Assembly (NCBI GenBank): GCA_034440135.1
Contig: JAWXBP010000086.1
Location: 1 to 40,607, forward strand
Origin: Planctomycetia bacterium
Lineage (GTDB): Bacteria; Planctomycetota; Planctomycetia; Pirellulales; JALHLM01
DNA: 40,607 bases
Direction of reading: 5' to 3'
The translations under genes were made by a program, and so were the position numbers. This document shows positions 19,164 through 27,314 of the stretch, one piece after another (within the stretch, counting starts at the first letter, position 1; each line of letters opens with the position of its first letter). The notes beneath the pieces are model-generated. The model saw nothing but the letters and a program-made list of their open reading frames with translations, was not told the origin of the DNA and searched no databases.

Positions 19164-21002
19164 ATGATGGCACGCTCGTGGTATGGCTGCGCGCTCGTCG
19201 CGGCGATTTGTGTATCGACCGCTGGTCGATCATCCTTGGCTCAACAGCGCGGCGCTCCTCCGGCCGCGGAAGCGCCCCCCACCGCGGCGGCGCTCGAAGC
19301 GCGGATCGAAACGGCGTTGGGCGAAGTGACGAGCCTGGAGTTCACGGAATCGCCGCTGAGCGAAATCGTGGAATTCCTCAAAGAGCGGCACAAGCTGGCG
19401 ATTCAACTCGACACCGCGGCCCTCGACACGGCCGGCGTCACGACGGACACGCCGGTCACGATTGACGTGGAAGGGGTGACGCTGCGCTCCGCGCTGAACC
19501 TGATGCTTAAAAACATCGAGCTGACGTACTGCCTTCAGGACGGCGTGTTGTTGATTACGACGCCGGAGGAGGTGGATAGTCGCCTGGTGCGAGAAGTCTA
19601 TGACGCGCGGCATTTCATTTACGTCACCGACGGCTTTGGAAAACGCAGTCGTGACGCAGACGGCCTTGTGGAATTGGTGGTTACGCATGTCCAACCCACG
19701 ACCTGGACTGACGTGGGCGGGATGGGAGCGATTCAAATTCTCGATGAGGGCATGATCGTCGCCCAATCGTGGAGCATCCAGCAGGAAGTCGGCCAATTCA
19801 TGCAGTCGTTGGAGACCGCATACGCGAACCATCGCCAAGGCAAGTTTCAATCGCCGATCGACGTCGGCACGAACGAAACAAGTTCGACTAAGGCCGTCCG
19901 TCGGGCTCTTGCCGAAGCGACGTCGTTGCAATTCACGGAATCACCATTGTCCGACATCGTGGCCTATCTCAAGGAAAGCCACAAGCTGCCGGTGTTGCTC
20001 GACACGGCATCGCTCGATTCCGCTGGAGTAACGCACGACTCGCCGGTGACGATCGACGTCGAAGGCGTGCCGCTGACGAACGCGCTTAATCTCATGTTGA
20101 AAAGCATCGAGTTGACGTACGTCGTCCGCGACGAAGTGCTGCTGATCACGACGCCCGAGGAAGTGGACAGTCAACTCATCACGCGGATCTATCCGGTGAA
20201 AGATCTGGTCGAAGCCGAGGAACGCGCGGCGGGACTGCAGGCGAAGAAAGGACAAATTGCATCGGGCGTCGTGACAACGGCCACGGCTGTTGCCGGTACG
20301 ACCTCGTTCCTTGGCTCCCCGGAGTCTATCGCCGGCAACAAATCGCCGCGCACCGACGAGCGGCCGGCTGATGACGCAAGTAAGAAGGAAACGCCGAAGT
20401 CGCGAGGCGGAGCGAACGGAAAGCCAACGGCGGGAGGCGGCTATTTTCCGCCCACTCCAACGGAGGAAATCGTCGAGACCGTCACCTCGACCGTTGAATC
20501 TACAACTTGGGTCGACGTCGGCGGTACCGGATCAATCAGCTACGCTCCTGAGTTCCAGGGCCTCGTGATTTCCCAGACAGAAGCGGTTCACGCCAAGATC
20601 GACGACCTATTCGCACGCCTGCGGAACGTCAGCGCCGCGCAGAAAGCATCGCCTGAGGATCAGCCATTGGGCGACGCCGCCGTGGAGCTGAGCCTACGAC
20701 CCTACGAACTCACACTCAGCAACGGTGATCGAGTCAAAGATGTCCAAGTGGTAGCACAACTGCTACAACGCGTTGTCGAGCCAACGTCTTGGCAACGAAA
20801 GGACGGCCGCAACTTTGTCCAAGTTGTGGACAACGTTCTAATGATTCAAACGACAAACGCGATCCACGACCAAATCGAAGCGCTCTTGCAACAACTGGAG
20901 ATCAAACGCCCCGGCGGAATCGCCCAGGGCGGCGGCTTTTCCGGCGGTGCCCCGGCTGAATCGAAGCCAGTGCCGAAACCGCCTGTGAGCGAAGCAAAGT
21001 AA
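19164..21002 (+). CDS. Exported protein with tandem STN-like modules
   Basis: This protein has 612 residues. The ATG at 19164 has GGAGGG five bases upstream and opens a signal peptide (cleavage near SSLAQ, about residue 27). Two homologous modules follow (about 40-150 and 235-350). Each reads TSLxFTESPLSxIVxxLKExHKL, then a hydrophobic strand, 'SPVTIDVEGV' or 'TPVTIDVEGV', ALNLMLKxIELTY and LLITTPEEVDS. This is the STN-like pattern of secretin N-domains and of related planctomycete proteins. Each module is followed by a strand-rich part with 'TTWxDVGGxGxI'. A Lys/Gly-rich linker lies around 375-420 and a third, weaker domain around 500-585. No secretin pore domain is present, so it is probably periplasmic. 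It shares the STN-like element with the protein at 2963-4147. Confidence 0.8.
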   Translation: MMARSWYGCALVAAICVSTAGRSSLAQQRGAPPAAEAPPTAAALEARIETALGEVTSLEFTESPLSEIVEFLKERHKLAIQLDTAALDTAGVTTDTPVTIDVEGVTLRSALNLMLKNIELTYCLQDGVLLITTPEEVDSRLVREVYDARHFIYVTDGFGKRSRDADGLVELVVTHVQPTTWTDVGGMGAIQILDEGMIVAQSWSIQQEVGQFMQSLETAYANHRQGKFQSPIDVGTNETSSTKAVRRALAEATSLQFTESPLSDIVAYLKESHKLPVLLDTASLDSAGVTHDSPVTIDVEGVPLTNALNLMLKSIELTYVVRDEVLLITTPEEVDSQLITRIYPVKDLVEAEERAAGLQAKKGQIASGVVTTATAVAGTTSFLGSPESIAGNKSPRTDERPADDASKKETPKSRGGANGKPTAGGGYFPPTPTEEIVETVTSTVESTTWVDVGGTGSISYAPEFQGLVISQTEAVHAKIDDLFARLRNVSAAQKASPEDQPLGDAAVELSLRPYELTLSNGDRVKDVQVVAQLLQRVVEPTSWQRKDGRNFVQVVDNVLMIQTTNAIHDQIEALLQQLEIKRPGGIAQGGGFSGGAPAESKPVPKPPVSEAK

Positions 21003-21022
21003 CGAGCGATATCCTAGCGATA

Positions 21023-21102
21023 GAGCCGGGGGCGCAAGCGACCGGAGTGCGCGAGATTAGACGTCGTCTACCGCGAGCTCTAGGCGCGAACGCTTCCGGC
21101 TC
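21023..21102. terminator. Nested dyad between convergent genes
   Basis: GAGCCGG (21023-21029) pairs with CCGGCTC (21096-21102), and TAGACG-T-CGTCTA (21058-21070) forms an inner perfect stem. It fills the 113-bp gap between the convergent STN-like gene and floA and could end transcription from both sides. There is no T-run. Confidence 0.35.
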
Positions 21103-21115
21103 CAAGGTTGATGCG

Positions 21116-22144
21116 CTACCGCGCCCCGCCGTTATCCATCCCCGCGTTGTGCAGATTCCCTTTGCGGAACGCGTCGGCCATGGCCATGGGGATGCCGGCT
21201 TCGGCCTCCACCAGGATGGCGCGGTTTTCCAGCACCTTCGCCTTCATTTCCTGCTCCGACGCAATCGCGTTGGCGCGGCGAACTTCCGCCCTGGCGCGGG
21301 CGACCCGCATGTCGGCCTCCGCCTGATCGGCTTGCAGCCGGGCGCCGATGTTTTCGCCGACGTCAATATCGGCGATGTCGATCGAGACGATCTGAAACGC
21401 CGTCTGTGCGTCCAGTCCGCGGGCTAGCACCGCCTTGGAGATCACTTCCGGGCCTTCCATCACGTCGAGATGGCTCGTCGATGAGCCGATCGACGTGATG
21501 ATTCCTTCGCCGACGCGAGCGATGACCGTTTCCTCGGTCGCTCCGCCGATGAGTTGCTGCAAGTTGGTGCGGACGGTGACGCGCGCCCGGACTTTCAATT
21601 CCACGCCGTTCTTGGCGATGGCGCTCAGCGTACTTTTGCCGGAGCGGGGATCGGGGCAATCGATGACCTTCGGATTGACACTGGTCTGCACGGCTTCAAG
21701 CACGTCGCGGCCGGCCAGGTCGATCGCTGCGGCGCGGTCGAAATCAAGGTCCAAGTCCGCGCGGTGCGCGCCGATGAGCGCCCGGATCACGCCCATCACG
21801 TTGCCGCCTGCCAGGTAGTGAGCCTCCAACCGCCGTGTGGTGATGCCGGTGTCGGGATCACCCGCGATGCCGGCCTGCATGGCCATGATCTTCGTTTGCA
21901 CGATCAGCCGGGCGTTCACCTGCCGCAGGCTCATGCCGATCAAGCTGAGGAAGCTGATCCGGGCGTTCGACATATAGGCCTGAAACCAGATGCCGCCGTA
22001 AATCAGCAGCAGCAGGCAGAGGACAAACAACAAGAACGCGAGGATCGCCCCGCCCAGCAGATACCACAAGAAATTGCTGCCTTCCGCGACGGGAGCGTCC
22101 TGAGCCAACAGCACCAGCGAAACCTGTTGAGCGGCGGCGAGCAT
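21116..22144 (-). CDS. floA: Flotillin-like protein FloA
   Basis: This 342-residue protein matches the bacterial FloA (YqfA) family over its whole length. A hydrophobic N-terminal segment (about residues 25-50, [27 protein letters not shown]) inserts in the membrane as a hairpin. It is followed by the family core ([20 protein letters not shown], '[14 protein letters not shown]', '[20 protein letters not shown]'), an SPFH-like region ('[22 protein letters not shown]') and an Ala/Glu/Arg-rich coiled coil (about 265-325). FloA proteins organise membrane microdomains and assist membrane protein complexes. The ATG at 22144 is chosen because the extension to 22276 runs through repeat sequence and lacks coding character. 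It stands alone on the minus strand. Confidence 0.93.
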   Translation of the reverse strand: MLAAAQQVSLVLLAQDAPVAEGSNFLWYLLGGAILAFLLFVLCLLLLIYGGIWFQAYMSNARISFLSLIGMSLRQVNARLIVQTKIMAMQAGIAGDPDTGITTRRLEAHYLAGGNVMGVIRALIGAHRADLDLDFDRAAAIDLAGRDVLEAVQTSVNPKVIDCPDPRSGKSTLSAIAKNGVELKVRARVTVRTNLQQLIGGATEETVIARVGEGIITSIGSSTSHLDVMEGPEVISKAVLARGLDAQTAFQIVSIDIADIDVGENIGARLQADQAEADMRVARARAEVRRANAIASEQEMKAKVLENRAILVEAEAGIPMAMADAFRKGNLHNAGMDNGGAR

Positions 22145-22200
22145 GAAAGTAGTCCTGCAATTGAATTTGATGTAACTATCGAGAGCGCGCCGAAATGCGT

Positions 22201-22250
22201 CACACCAGCCCGTAGCGCAAGCGAGGGGGAGAGAACGTTGGTGATCGCCT
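22201..22250 (+). repeat. 50-bp dispersed-type repeat, copy A
   Basis: It contains GCCCGTAGCGCAAGCGAGGG followed by gagaacgttggtgatcgcct. Copy B at 22333-22382 is the same sequence on the other strand, about 75-80% identical by eye. The pair lies upstream of floA. GCGCTACGGGC-type repeats are familiar in planctomycete genomes. Confidence 0.6.
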
Positions 22251-22332
22251 AATCGAATACGCCAAGCGGACCGCACGCTAACGATCGAGCGCGATCCTGG
22301 CGAAACGGAAGGCTGGCTTGGCGTTCACGTCA

Positions 22333-22382
22333 AGCGATTACCGACGTCAATTCTCCCTCGCTGGCGCTACGGGCAAGTGTGG
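22333..22382 (-). repeat. 50-bp dispersed-type repeat, copy B (inverted)
   Basis: Read on the minus strand it gives TTGCCCGTAGCGCCAGCGAG, then ggagaattgacgtcggtaatcgct, matching copy A. With copy A it forms a 182-bp structure with an 82-bp centre. The remaining sequence up to the FGE stop at 22503 shows nothing I can name. Confidence 0.6.
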
Positions 22383-22502
22383 TAACGCCGCGAACGTCGT
22401 CAGCATAGCGGTTTTTTCGCCACGGTTGGAGTAGGTCTCCGCCGTGAACCAGCGGATCGCATCCGAAAACGGTGGCAGGGAAGCTCAGTACGCGAATCTG
22501 CG

Positions 22503-23645
22503 CTACTTCGCCGTCGCGGAACGCACGCACCGAAAACCCACATGGGACATGCCCGTATCCGGCGCGCCGCCATGCCGCGCGCTGGGGCGATACCGCGAGC
22601 AGTATTGATCGCAGCAAAGAAACGAACCTCCCCGCTGGACACGTTGCGGGGCAAATGCCTGTGGGTTTGCCGGATCGGTCGGCGGCACAGCGGGCCCTTG
22701 AGGATTGTCGACGAGGCCGGATGCGGCGCGCTGCGAATACAGTTTTCGATCATACCAATCGGCACACCATTCCCAGACGTTACCCGCCATGTCATGCAAT
22801 CCGTATCCATTGGCGGGAAAGGACTTCACCGGCGCCGTGCGATAGTAGCCGTCAGCTTCGGCATTGGTGAACGGAAACTCGCCTTGCCAGATGTTCGCGT
22901 GGCGGGGAGTCAACAGCTCGTCGCCCCAGGTGAAGCGCTTCTTGCTTAACCCGCCGCGTGCTGCAAACTCCCATTCCGCTTCGGTCGGCAATCGCTTGCC
23001 AGCCCAATCGGCGTAAGCTTTCGCGTCGTCCCACGAGACTTGCACCACGGGATGAATTTCACGGCCCTTGAGATCGCTGCCCGGCCCTTCCGGCTGTCGC
23101 CAATTCGCGCCCGGCGTCCAGTTCCACCACTGCGTGTAGTCATCGAGAGGCACCGCGATTGCCGTCGGATGAAACACCAGCGAGCCCGGTACGAGCGTCT
23201 CGGGCGGCGGCGGCGGGACGCCGGGCGGCACCTGTTTCATGATTTCTTCCAGCACCGGCGCTCGTTCCGCGACGGTGACATAACTAGTCGCGTCGACGAA
23301 CTTGGCGAACTCCGCATTTGTCACCTCCGTCAGGTCCATCCAAAATCCGCCGACGCGTACGCGATGTTCCGGCCGCTCCTCGGGCCAAGCGTCCGCCCAA
23401 TTCGTCCCCATCGCGAACTCCCCGCCGGGCACCCAGACCATCCCCGGTGGCGCATCACCCGACGGCGTTCCGTCGCCCTCGAAGGATCGGACCGGCTCAT
23501 CGTCGGCGCGTGGCGAACCTTGATCGCTCGGCGCACTCCAATTGGAATAGCCATACACCACGGCGAACGCGGAGAAAAACAGCGCGAGTAGCCCAATTCG
23601 TTGTCGCACGGGTCGCCTAGCGAGGTTGGAAACGAACTGCGTCAA
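22503..23645 (-). CDS. Formylglycine-generating enzyme (FGE/SUMF1) family protein, membrane-anchored
   Basis: This 380-residue protein has an N-terminal membrane anchor (about 17-33, IGLLALFFSAFAVVYGY), then a complete FGE-sulfatase domain (about 65-375): MVWVPGGEFAMGTN, HRVRVGGFWMDLTEVTNAEF, PVVQVSWDDAKAYADWAGKR, LPTEAEWEFAARGG, 'GYGLHDMAGNVWEWCADWY' and a C-terminal 'HVGFRCV'. The pair C344/C349 in GGSFLCCDQYC has the spacing of the copper-binding catalytic cysteine pair of true aerobic FGEs. It may therefore convert the Cys or Ser of sulfatases to formylglycine at the outer face of the membrane. Many family members are not FGEs, but they usually lack these cysteines. No sulfatase gene lies in the window. 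Confidence 0.85.
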   Translation of the reverse strand: MTQFVSNLARRPVRQRIGLLALFFSAFAVVYGYSNWSAPSDQGSPRADDEPVRSFEGDGTPSGDAPPGMVWVPGGEFAMGTNWADAWPEERPEHRVRVGGFWMDLTEVTNAEFAKFVDATSYVTVAERAPVLEEIMKQVPPGVPPPPPETLVPGSLVFHPTAIAVPLDDYTQWWNWTPGANWRQPEGPGSDLKGREIHPVVQVSWDDAKAYADWAGKRLPTEAEWEFAARGGLSKKRFTWGDELLTPRHANIWQGEFPFTNAEADGYYRTAPVKSFPANGYGLHDMAGNVWEWCADWYDRKLYSQRAASGLVDNPQGPAVPPTDPANPQAFAPQRVQRGGSFLCCDQYCSRYRPSARHGGAPDTGMSHVGFRCVRSATAK

Positions 23646-23886
23646 GAAAATGCAAAACCGTTGGCAGCCATGATTTTGGCCGATATCCGTGCAAGTTGCT
23701 AGGCAATCGCTTCCGCGATCCGATTTCCGGCATGGCAGCCGAGCTCGCGGGATTTCGGCCGCGAGGCCCGTGCGATCGGCAGTCGCTCCGCCAGGGTCGG
23801 TCGCCCGCCGTCGGAGCCTCCCAACCGATTTTGGCCCGACCTTGCCGACGAGTAAATGAGGAGCTAAGATGTTGAATCTCTTTTGA
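23646..23886. other. 241-bp leader region before tRNA-Asn
   Basis: This region separates the divergent FGE gene from the tRNA. It is GC-rich, with short dyads around 23740-23830. I see no gene. The promoters of both neighbours should lie here but I cannot place them with confidence. Confidence 0.4.
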
Positions 23887-24021
<135 letters not shown>

Positions 24022-24036
24022 TGAAAGACTTTGATT

Positions 24037-24054
24037 GACGGTACATGTACCGTC
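24037..24054. promoter_or_regulatory. Perfect 18-bp palindrome upstream of integrase 1
   Basis: GACGGTACATGTACCGTC is self-complementary and ends 25 bp before the integrase ATG. The matching site at 39172-39189 has the same GTACATGTAC core and the same distance but different arms. A longer overlapping pair, GATTGACgGT (24033-24042) and ACgGTCAATC (24057-24066), would compete with it. It is probably an operator or an RNA hairpin controlling the integrase. Confidence 0.7.
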
Positions 24055-24079
24055 GAACGGTCAATCGAGGTTCCGCACC

Positions 24080-25300
24080 ATGCCGAAAGCCAAGTCTGTT
24101 CCGGCGTACCGTCGTCACAAGGCTCGCAATTGCGCCGTCGTGACCATTCACGGGCGCAATTTCTACCTGGGGCCATTCAATTCGCCCGAGTCTCGCGAAG
24201 TCTATGCCCGGCTTATTGCCGAGCACTTCGGCACCAGCCAACCGGACAGCGCGCCGTCGTCCAGCTTCATCGTTGGGCGCTCCGTAACAATCACGGAGTT
24301 AATTGCCACCTATTACGACCACGTACGGGGTTACTACCGGCGTGCGGATGGCAGCCCAACGGACGAAGTCAGCAACATCCGCCTGGCGTTGCGCCCAGTG
24401 CGCGAACTCTACGGCAGCACGTTGGCGGCAGAGTTTGGCCCATTGCGCTTGCAAGCGGTACGCCAAAGTCTGATTGACGGCCGCCCGCCTGCTGCGCCGG
24501 GTGATAACGGCCGTCGCCCATGGTGCCGAACCAGCGTCAATCGCGCCGTCGCCCGCATCAAGCAGCTATTCAAGTGGGGCGTGGCTCAGGAGTTGGTTCC
24601 GGCGGGCGTGTTTCACGGCCTGCAATCGGTCGCGGGACTTCGATTGGGCCGGAGCGGTGCGAGGGAAAGCGACCCGGTGAAGCCTGTGCCCCAAGCATTC
24701 GTCACGGCCGTACTTTCAATCGTGCGTCCGCACGTGGCCGCCATGATTCGGCTGCAACAACTCACGGGTGCGCGTCCCGGTGAGATTATCGCCATGCGTG
24801 GTCGCGACCTCGACGTGAGCGGTAAGGTCTGGGCGTATCGTCCGACTATGCACAAGACAGCGCACCGTGGGCATCGACGAGAAATCTTTATCGGACCCGC
24901 TGGGCAGGACGTGGTGCGGCCGTATCTGAAAACGGACTTGCAAGCCTACCTGTTTTCGCCGCGTGAAGCGGAAGCACTGCGGGACGCTGAGCGAGTAGCC
25001 AAACGTCGGCCCTCGACGCCGAAGCGAGTGAGAACTTGCAAGGCCAACCCGCAACGCGCACCACGGGACCACTATTCGGTGCATTCATATTGCCGAGCAA
25101 TCGCGCGGGCGTGCATCAAAGCTGGCGTACCGGCGTGGCATCCGCACCAATTGCGGCACAGTCGCGCCACCGAGTTGCGGCGAGACCATGGCGTGGAGTT
25201 GGCTCGAATCGTCCTGGGCCACGCTACGGCATTCACAACCGAGATCTATGCGGAAGCGGATCGACAGCAGGCTGTCGAGGTCATGGGACAAATTGGTTGA
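24080..25300 (+). CDS. Tyrosine recombinase / integrase of element 1
   Basis: This protein has 406 residues. An N-terminal basic beta-rich part ('NCAVVTIHGRNFYLG') leads into a SAM-like core-binding domain (about 75-185) and a catalytic domain (about 215-400). The active-site set is visible: R232 in TGARPGE, H356 and R359 in HPHQLRH, H381 in LGHAT and nucleophile Y390 in TEIYAE. A Lys/Arg-rich insertion (about 300-340) precedes the HxLRH box; this layout is shared with the second integrase at 39215. The ATG at 24080 is chosen over an upstream TTG because the aligned start of the second integrase is also MPKxxS. It recombines the tRNA-Asn att sites. It lies 58 bp inside the att repeat, as is usual for tRNA-targeted islands. 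Confidence 0.95.
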   Translation: MPKAKSVPAYRRHKARNCAVVTIHGRNFYLGPFNSPESREVYARLIAEHFGTSQPDSAPSSSFIVGRSVTITELIATYYDHVRGYYRRADGSPTDEVSNIRLALRPVRELYGSTLAAEFGPLRLQAVRQSLIDGRPPAAPGDNGRRPWCRTSVNRAVARIKQLFKWGVAQELVPAGVFHGLQSVAGLRLGRSGARESDPVKPVPQAFVTAVLSIVRPHVAAMIRLQQLTGARPGEIIAMRGRDLDVSGKVWAYRPTMHKTAHRGHRREIFIGPAGQDVVRPYLKTDLQAYLFSPREAEALRDAERVAKRRPSTPKRVRTCKANPQRAPRDHYSVHSYCRAIARACIKAGVPAWHPHQLRHSRATELRRDHGVELARIVLGHATAFTTEIYAEADRQQAVEVMGQIG

Positions 25301-25309
25301 GCCGAATAT

Positions 25310-25377
25310 TTGACTTTTGCACGGCGGAGGAGCATAACATTTCCGGCTTTCCTCGGTTGACCGTGTTTCAACGGTCA
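25310..25377 (+). promoter_or_regulatory. Sigma70-like promoter and operator-like dyad behind integrase 1
   Basis: TTGACT (25310-25315) and CATAAC (25333-25338) are separated by 17 bp. Downstream, TGACCGT-gtttca-ACGGTCA (25358-25377) is a perfect 7-bp dyad that would lie near the start of the transcript. The half-site ACGGTCA also occurs in the integrase leader (24057-24063), so one regulator may act on both. It would drive the gene at 25410. Confidence 0.45.
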
Positions 25378-25409
25378 GGGCAAGCGTTTGGGGCTGAAGG
25401 GAGACTCAG

Positions 25410-25754
25410 ATGGGTGACAAGAAGAAGATTGAAAAGTTCGAGAATGACATCAAGGCAAAGGAAACGCAAATCGAGTTGGCAGAGGATCTGCTGGCGAAAT
25501 GGAAAAACAACAACGCCAAGTCGCCCCTGACATCGGCCGACGAGCGAATCTTGGCAAGTGGAGCACACGGCGTTCATGGCAAAGCGAGTTACGGAGATGC
25601 ATTCGCCACGCTGAAGGCAAACATCAAGCAAGCAAATAAGGAACTCGTGCAACTGAGAAAAGAATTGAAGGAAGAGCAAGACAGACCGAAAGCGGAAAAG
25701 AAGCCTTCGAGAGTCGAGCAAAAAGCGAACATGGGCAAGGGAAAGCACAAGTAG
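25410..25754 (+). CDS. Small charged coiled-coil protein
   Basis: This 114-residue protein is very rich in Lys and Glu. Residues 1-36 and 68-95 form amphipathic helices with heptad character (IEKFENDIKAKETQIELAED; ANKELVQLRKELKEEQ), separated by a short 'SADERILASGAHGVHGK' segment. The tail (about 92-114) is basic. 'GAAGGGAGA' lies before the ATG as a ribosome site. I do not recognise a family. It is the first gene after the integrase, behind its own promoter candidate. A DNA- or protein-binding accessory role is possible but unsupported. Confidence 0.7.
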   Translation: MGDKKKIEKFENDIKAKETQIELAEDLLAKWKNNNAKSPLTSADERILASGAHGVHGKASYGDAFATLKANIKQANKELVQLRKELKEEQDRPKAEKKPSRVEQKANMGKGKHK

Positions 25755-25839
25755 CGATGTCGAGAATCGCGTCCTTGATCCCTGCCAATTGCCAATGAAT
25801 CGAATCTTGCCGTGCTAGGGGAAGTCATGATCCCCGTGG

Positions 25840-25883
25840 CCGATCGGCGCTGCGGAAACATCATCCGCCGTGGTGCCGATCGG
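25840..25883. promoter_or_regulatory. Hairpin upstream of the gene at 25914
   Basis: CCGATCGGC (25840-25848) and GCCGATCGG (25875-25883) form a perfect 9-bp dyad with an inner CGG/CCG. Both arms are themselves nearly palindromic. It could end transcription of the coiled-coil gene or act as an operator of the next one. There is no T-run. Confidence 0.4.
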
Positions 25884-25913
25884 TCGGCCGGTCCAACAAA
25901 GGGATGATGAACG

Positions 25914-26552
25914 ATGGGTTGGTATCGAAGCGACGAATGGAAAGAACTTCTTCGCGAACTTGGCGAATGGGATGAAATAGCCCGTGATTTCGCATGGTCA
26001 CCTGAGGAACACTCTCGCCCGCAACGATTCAGTTGGATTACCTTCAAGGCAATTGAGCTAGCGGCAAGGCTGGCCCCAGAAATCGATACTTCAGAACTGC
26101 ATGTCTTCAGTGAACTCTGGCATGCAAGAGACGATGCTTTTTTGACTCCGCCGACAGAACGCCTTTGGCCGCTCACTTCCGATAATTCATTGAAGATTCG
26201 ACTTTTGCGATGCAAGGGCCTTATTCTGCGATTAGAGGCCATCGGGACAGTTTCAGAGAAGCCCAATGACGCCCCCAAGGAAAGGCCCGAGTGGAAAAAA
26301 GGCAAATCGATCGGAGAGCTGACATTTCGTGGCGATGTCATTCGCAAGGTTAAGATCAGTGCGGCCAAACTGGTGCCCATTCTCGATGGCTTCCAAGAAC
26401 TTGGATGGCCAGACACAGCGCTAAGCCCGCTGTCCGACGACACCGACGGGGAACGGTTGCGAAGTGCCTTGAAACAACTCAACAACGGACTAACGCTAAT
26501 CAAGTTTCACGCGACGGGCGACAAACGTGGTGCCGGTTGGTATCCGCTCTAG
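25914..26552 (+). CDS. Uncharacterised element protein, possible C-terminal winged helix
   Basis: This 212-residue soluble protein is Trp-rich at the N-terminus ('MGWYRSDEWKELLRELGEWD'). The middle is helical and charged. The C-terminal 55 residues (ILDGFQELGWPD...RLRSALKQLNNGLTLIKFHATGDKRGAGWYPL) resemble a small winged-helix-like module that I associate with hypothetical proteins of planctomycetes, though I cannot name a family. AAAGG lies upstream as a ribosome site. The opposite strand also carries a long open frame here, but it is Ser/Arg-rich and not credible. A regulatory role in the element is an inference from its place between the integrase and DUF1580 genes. Confidence 0.7.
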   Translation: MGWYRSDEWKELLRELGEWDEIARDFAWSPEEHSRPQRFSWITFKAIELAARLAPEIDTSELHVFSELWHARDDAFLTPPTERLWPLTSDNSLKIRLLRCKGLILRLEAIGTVSEKPNDAPKERPEWKKGKSIGELTFRGDVIRKVKISAAKLVPILDGFQELGWPDTALSPLSDDTDGERLRSALKQLNNGLTLIKFHATGDKRGAGWYPL

Positions 26553-26662
26553 GCTACCCATACTTACCCAGCAACATACCCGTGCTTACTTAGACATTCC
26601 GAGAAATACTCGCACAATCGCATGTGTTGGCTCTTACTGTCATCCACTTGCGAGCGTGCGAC

Positions 26663-26950
26663 ATGGCAATCGACTTTTCCGCCGAGACCCCTCTCTCCAT
26701 CGCCGAAGCGGCGGCGATTATCCCCGGCCGACCCTCTCTGGCGTCGGTCTGGCGCTGGGTGCTCAAAGGCGTCCGTGGCAATCAGCTTGAATCGCTGATG
26801 ATCGCCGGTCGCCGATTCACCAGCCATGAAGCGATTGACCGCTTCATCCAGCGCAGCAACTCCACTCCCTCTTTGCCGGCCATCGTTACGGCAACCCGTC
26901 GCCGCGAGATCGCGGCTGCAACCAGTTACTGCGAAGCGGCTGGCATCTAG
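26663..26950 (+). CDS. DUF1580-type DNA-binding protein (excisionase/regulator-like)
   Basis: This 95-residue protein has the pattern TPLSIAEAAAIIPGRPS followed by 'SVWRWVLKGVRG', 'LESLMIAGRRFTSHEAIDRF'. It fits DUF1580, a small family of planctomycetes with a MerR/excisionase-like helix-turn-helix: an A-A-x-x-P helix, a W-R-W recognition helix and the wing 'GVRG'. The ATG at 26663 is chosen because it begins the conserved part; the upstream TTG at 26624 adds nothing recognisable. It sits just before the replication genes, where excisionase or replication regulators are usual. It probably binds DNA of the element; its target is unknown. Confidence 0.8.
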   Translation: MAIDFSAETPLSIAEAAAIIPGRPSLASVWRWVLKGVRGNQLESLMIAGRRFTSHEAIDRFIQRSNSTPSLPAIVTATRRREIAAATSYCEAAGI

Positions 26951-26962
26951 TCGGCGCTCAAC

Positions 26963-26987
26963 AAAAAACCCCGGCGGCTAACCGGGG
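26963..26987 (-). terminator. Intrinsic terminator on the minus strand
   Basis: On the minus strand the sequence reads CCCCGG-ttagccg-CCGGGG followed by TTTTTT (26968-26963). On the plus strand, where all neighbouring genes lie, the hairpin is not followed by T. It would therefore stop antisense transcripts rather than the operon itself. Confidence 0.55.
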
Positions 26988-27029
26988 CGTCACGATCCGT
27001 GTGTTTGCTTGAGAACTGGAGAACGAACC

Positions 27030-27314
27030 GTGCAAACAAAGTTTACCGAAACATACCCGCCCGAGCAACCAACGCGCTGTGTCATTCCCGCCGAACTGCG
27101 CATCACGCGCATCCTTTGGTTCCCCGGTGGCGGCATCATCACCGGCACCGTGGGCGACGTGGAGTTTTGTCTCGATCTGCCGACGGCTGTGATTCTTGAC
27201 CGCCGCAAGCTCGTTCAAAACGTCTGGCGATTCCGTCAACTGTTGGGCATCGTGCCGACCATCGAGGCTTGGAATTCGATGCTGGCGACGGCAGAGGAGG
27301 CGGGCCGGGCATGA
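27030..27314 (+). CDS. Small protein preceding the primase gene
   Basis: This 94-residue protein starts at GTG 27030, with GGAG 8 bases upstream; a TTG at 27009 is less likely. It is compact and beta-rich ('ILWFPGGGIITGTVGDVEFCLDL') with a helical C-terminus ending in EEAGRA. No family is recognised. Its stop overlaps the start of the primase-helicase (ATGA at 27311-27314), so the two are translationally coupled and probably work together in element replication. Confidence 0.7.
   Translation: MQTKFTETYPPEQPTRCVIPAELRITRILWFPGGGIITGTVGDVEFCLDLPTAVILDRRKLVQNVWRFRQLLGIVPTIEAWNSMLATAEEAGRA

Noticed and set aside
25589-26503. 304-codon minus-strand frame in element 1
   Set aside because: It is Ser/Arg-rich with no domain character and covers two plus-strand genes that have ribosome sites.
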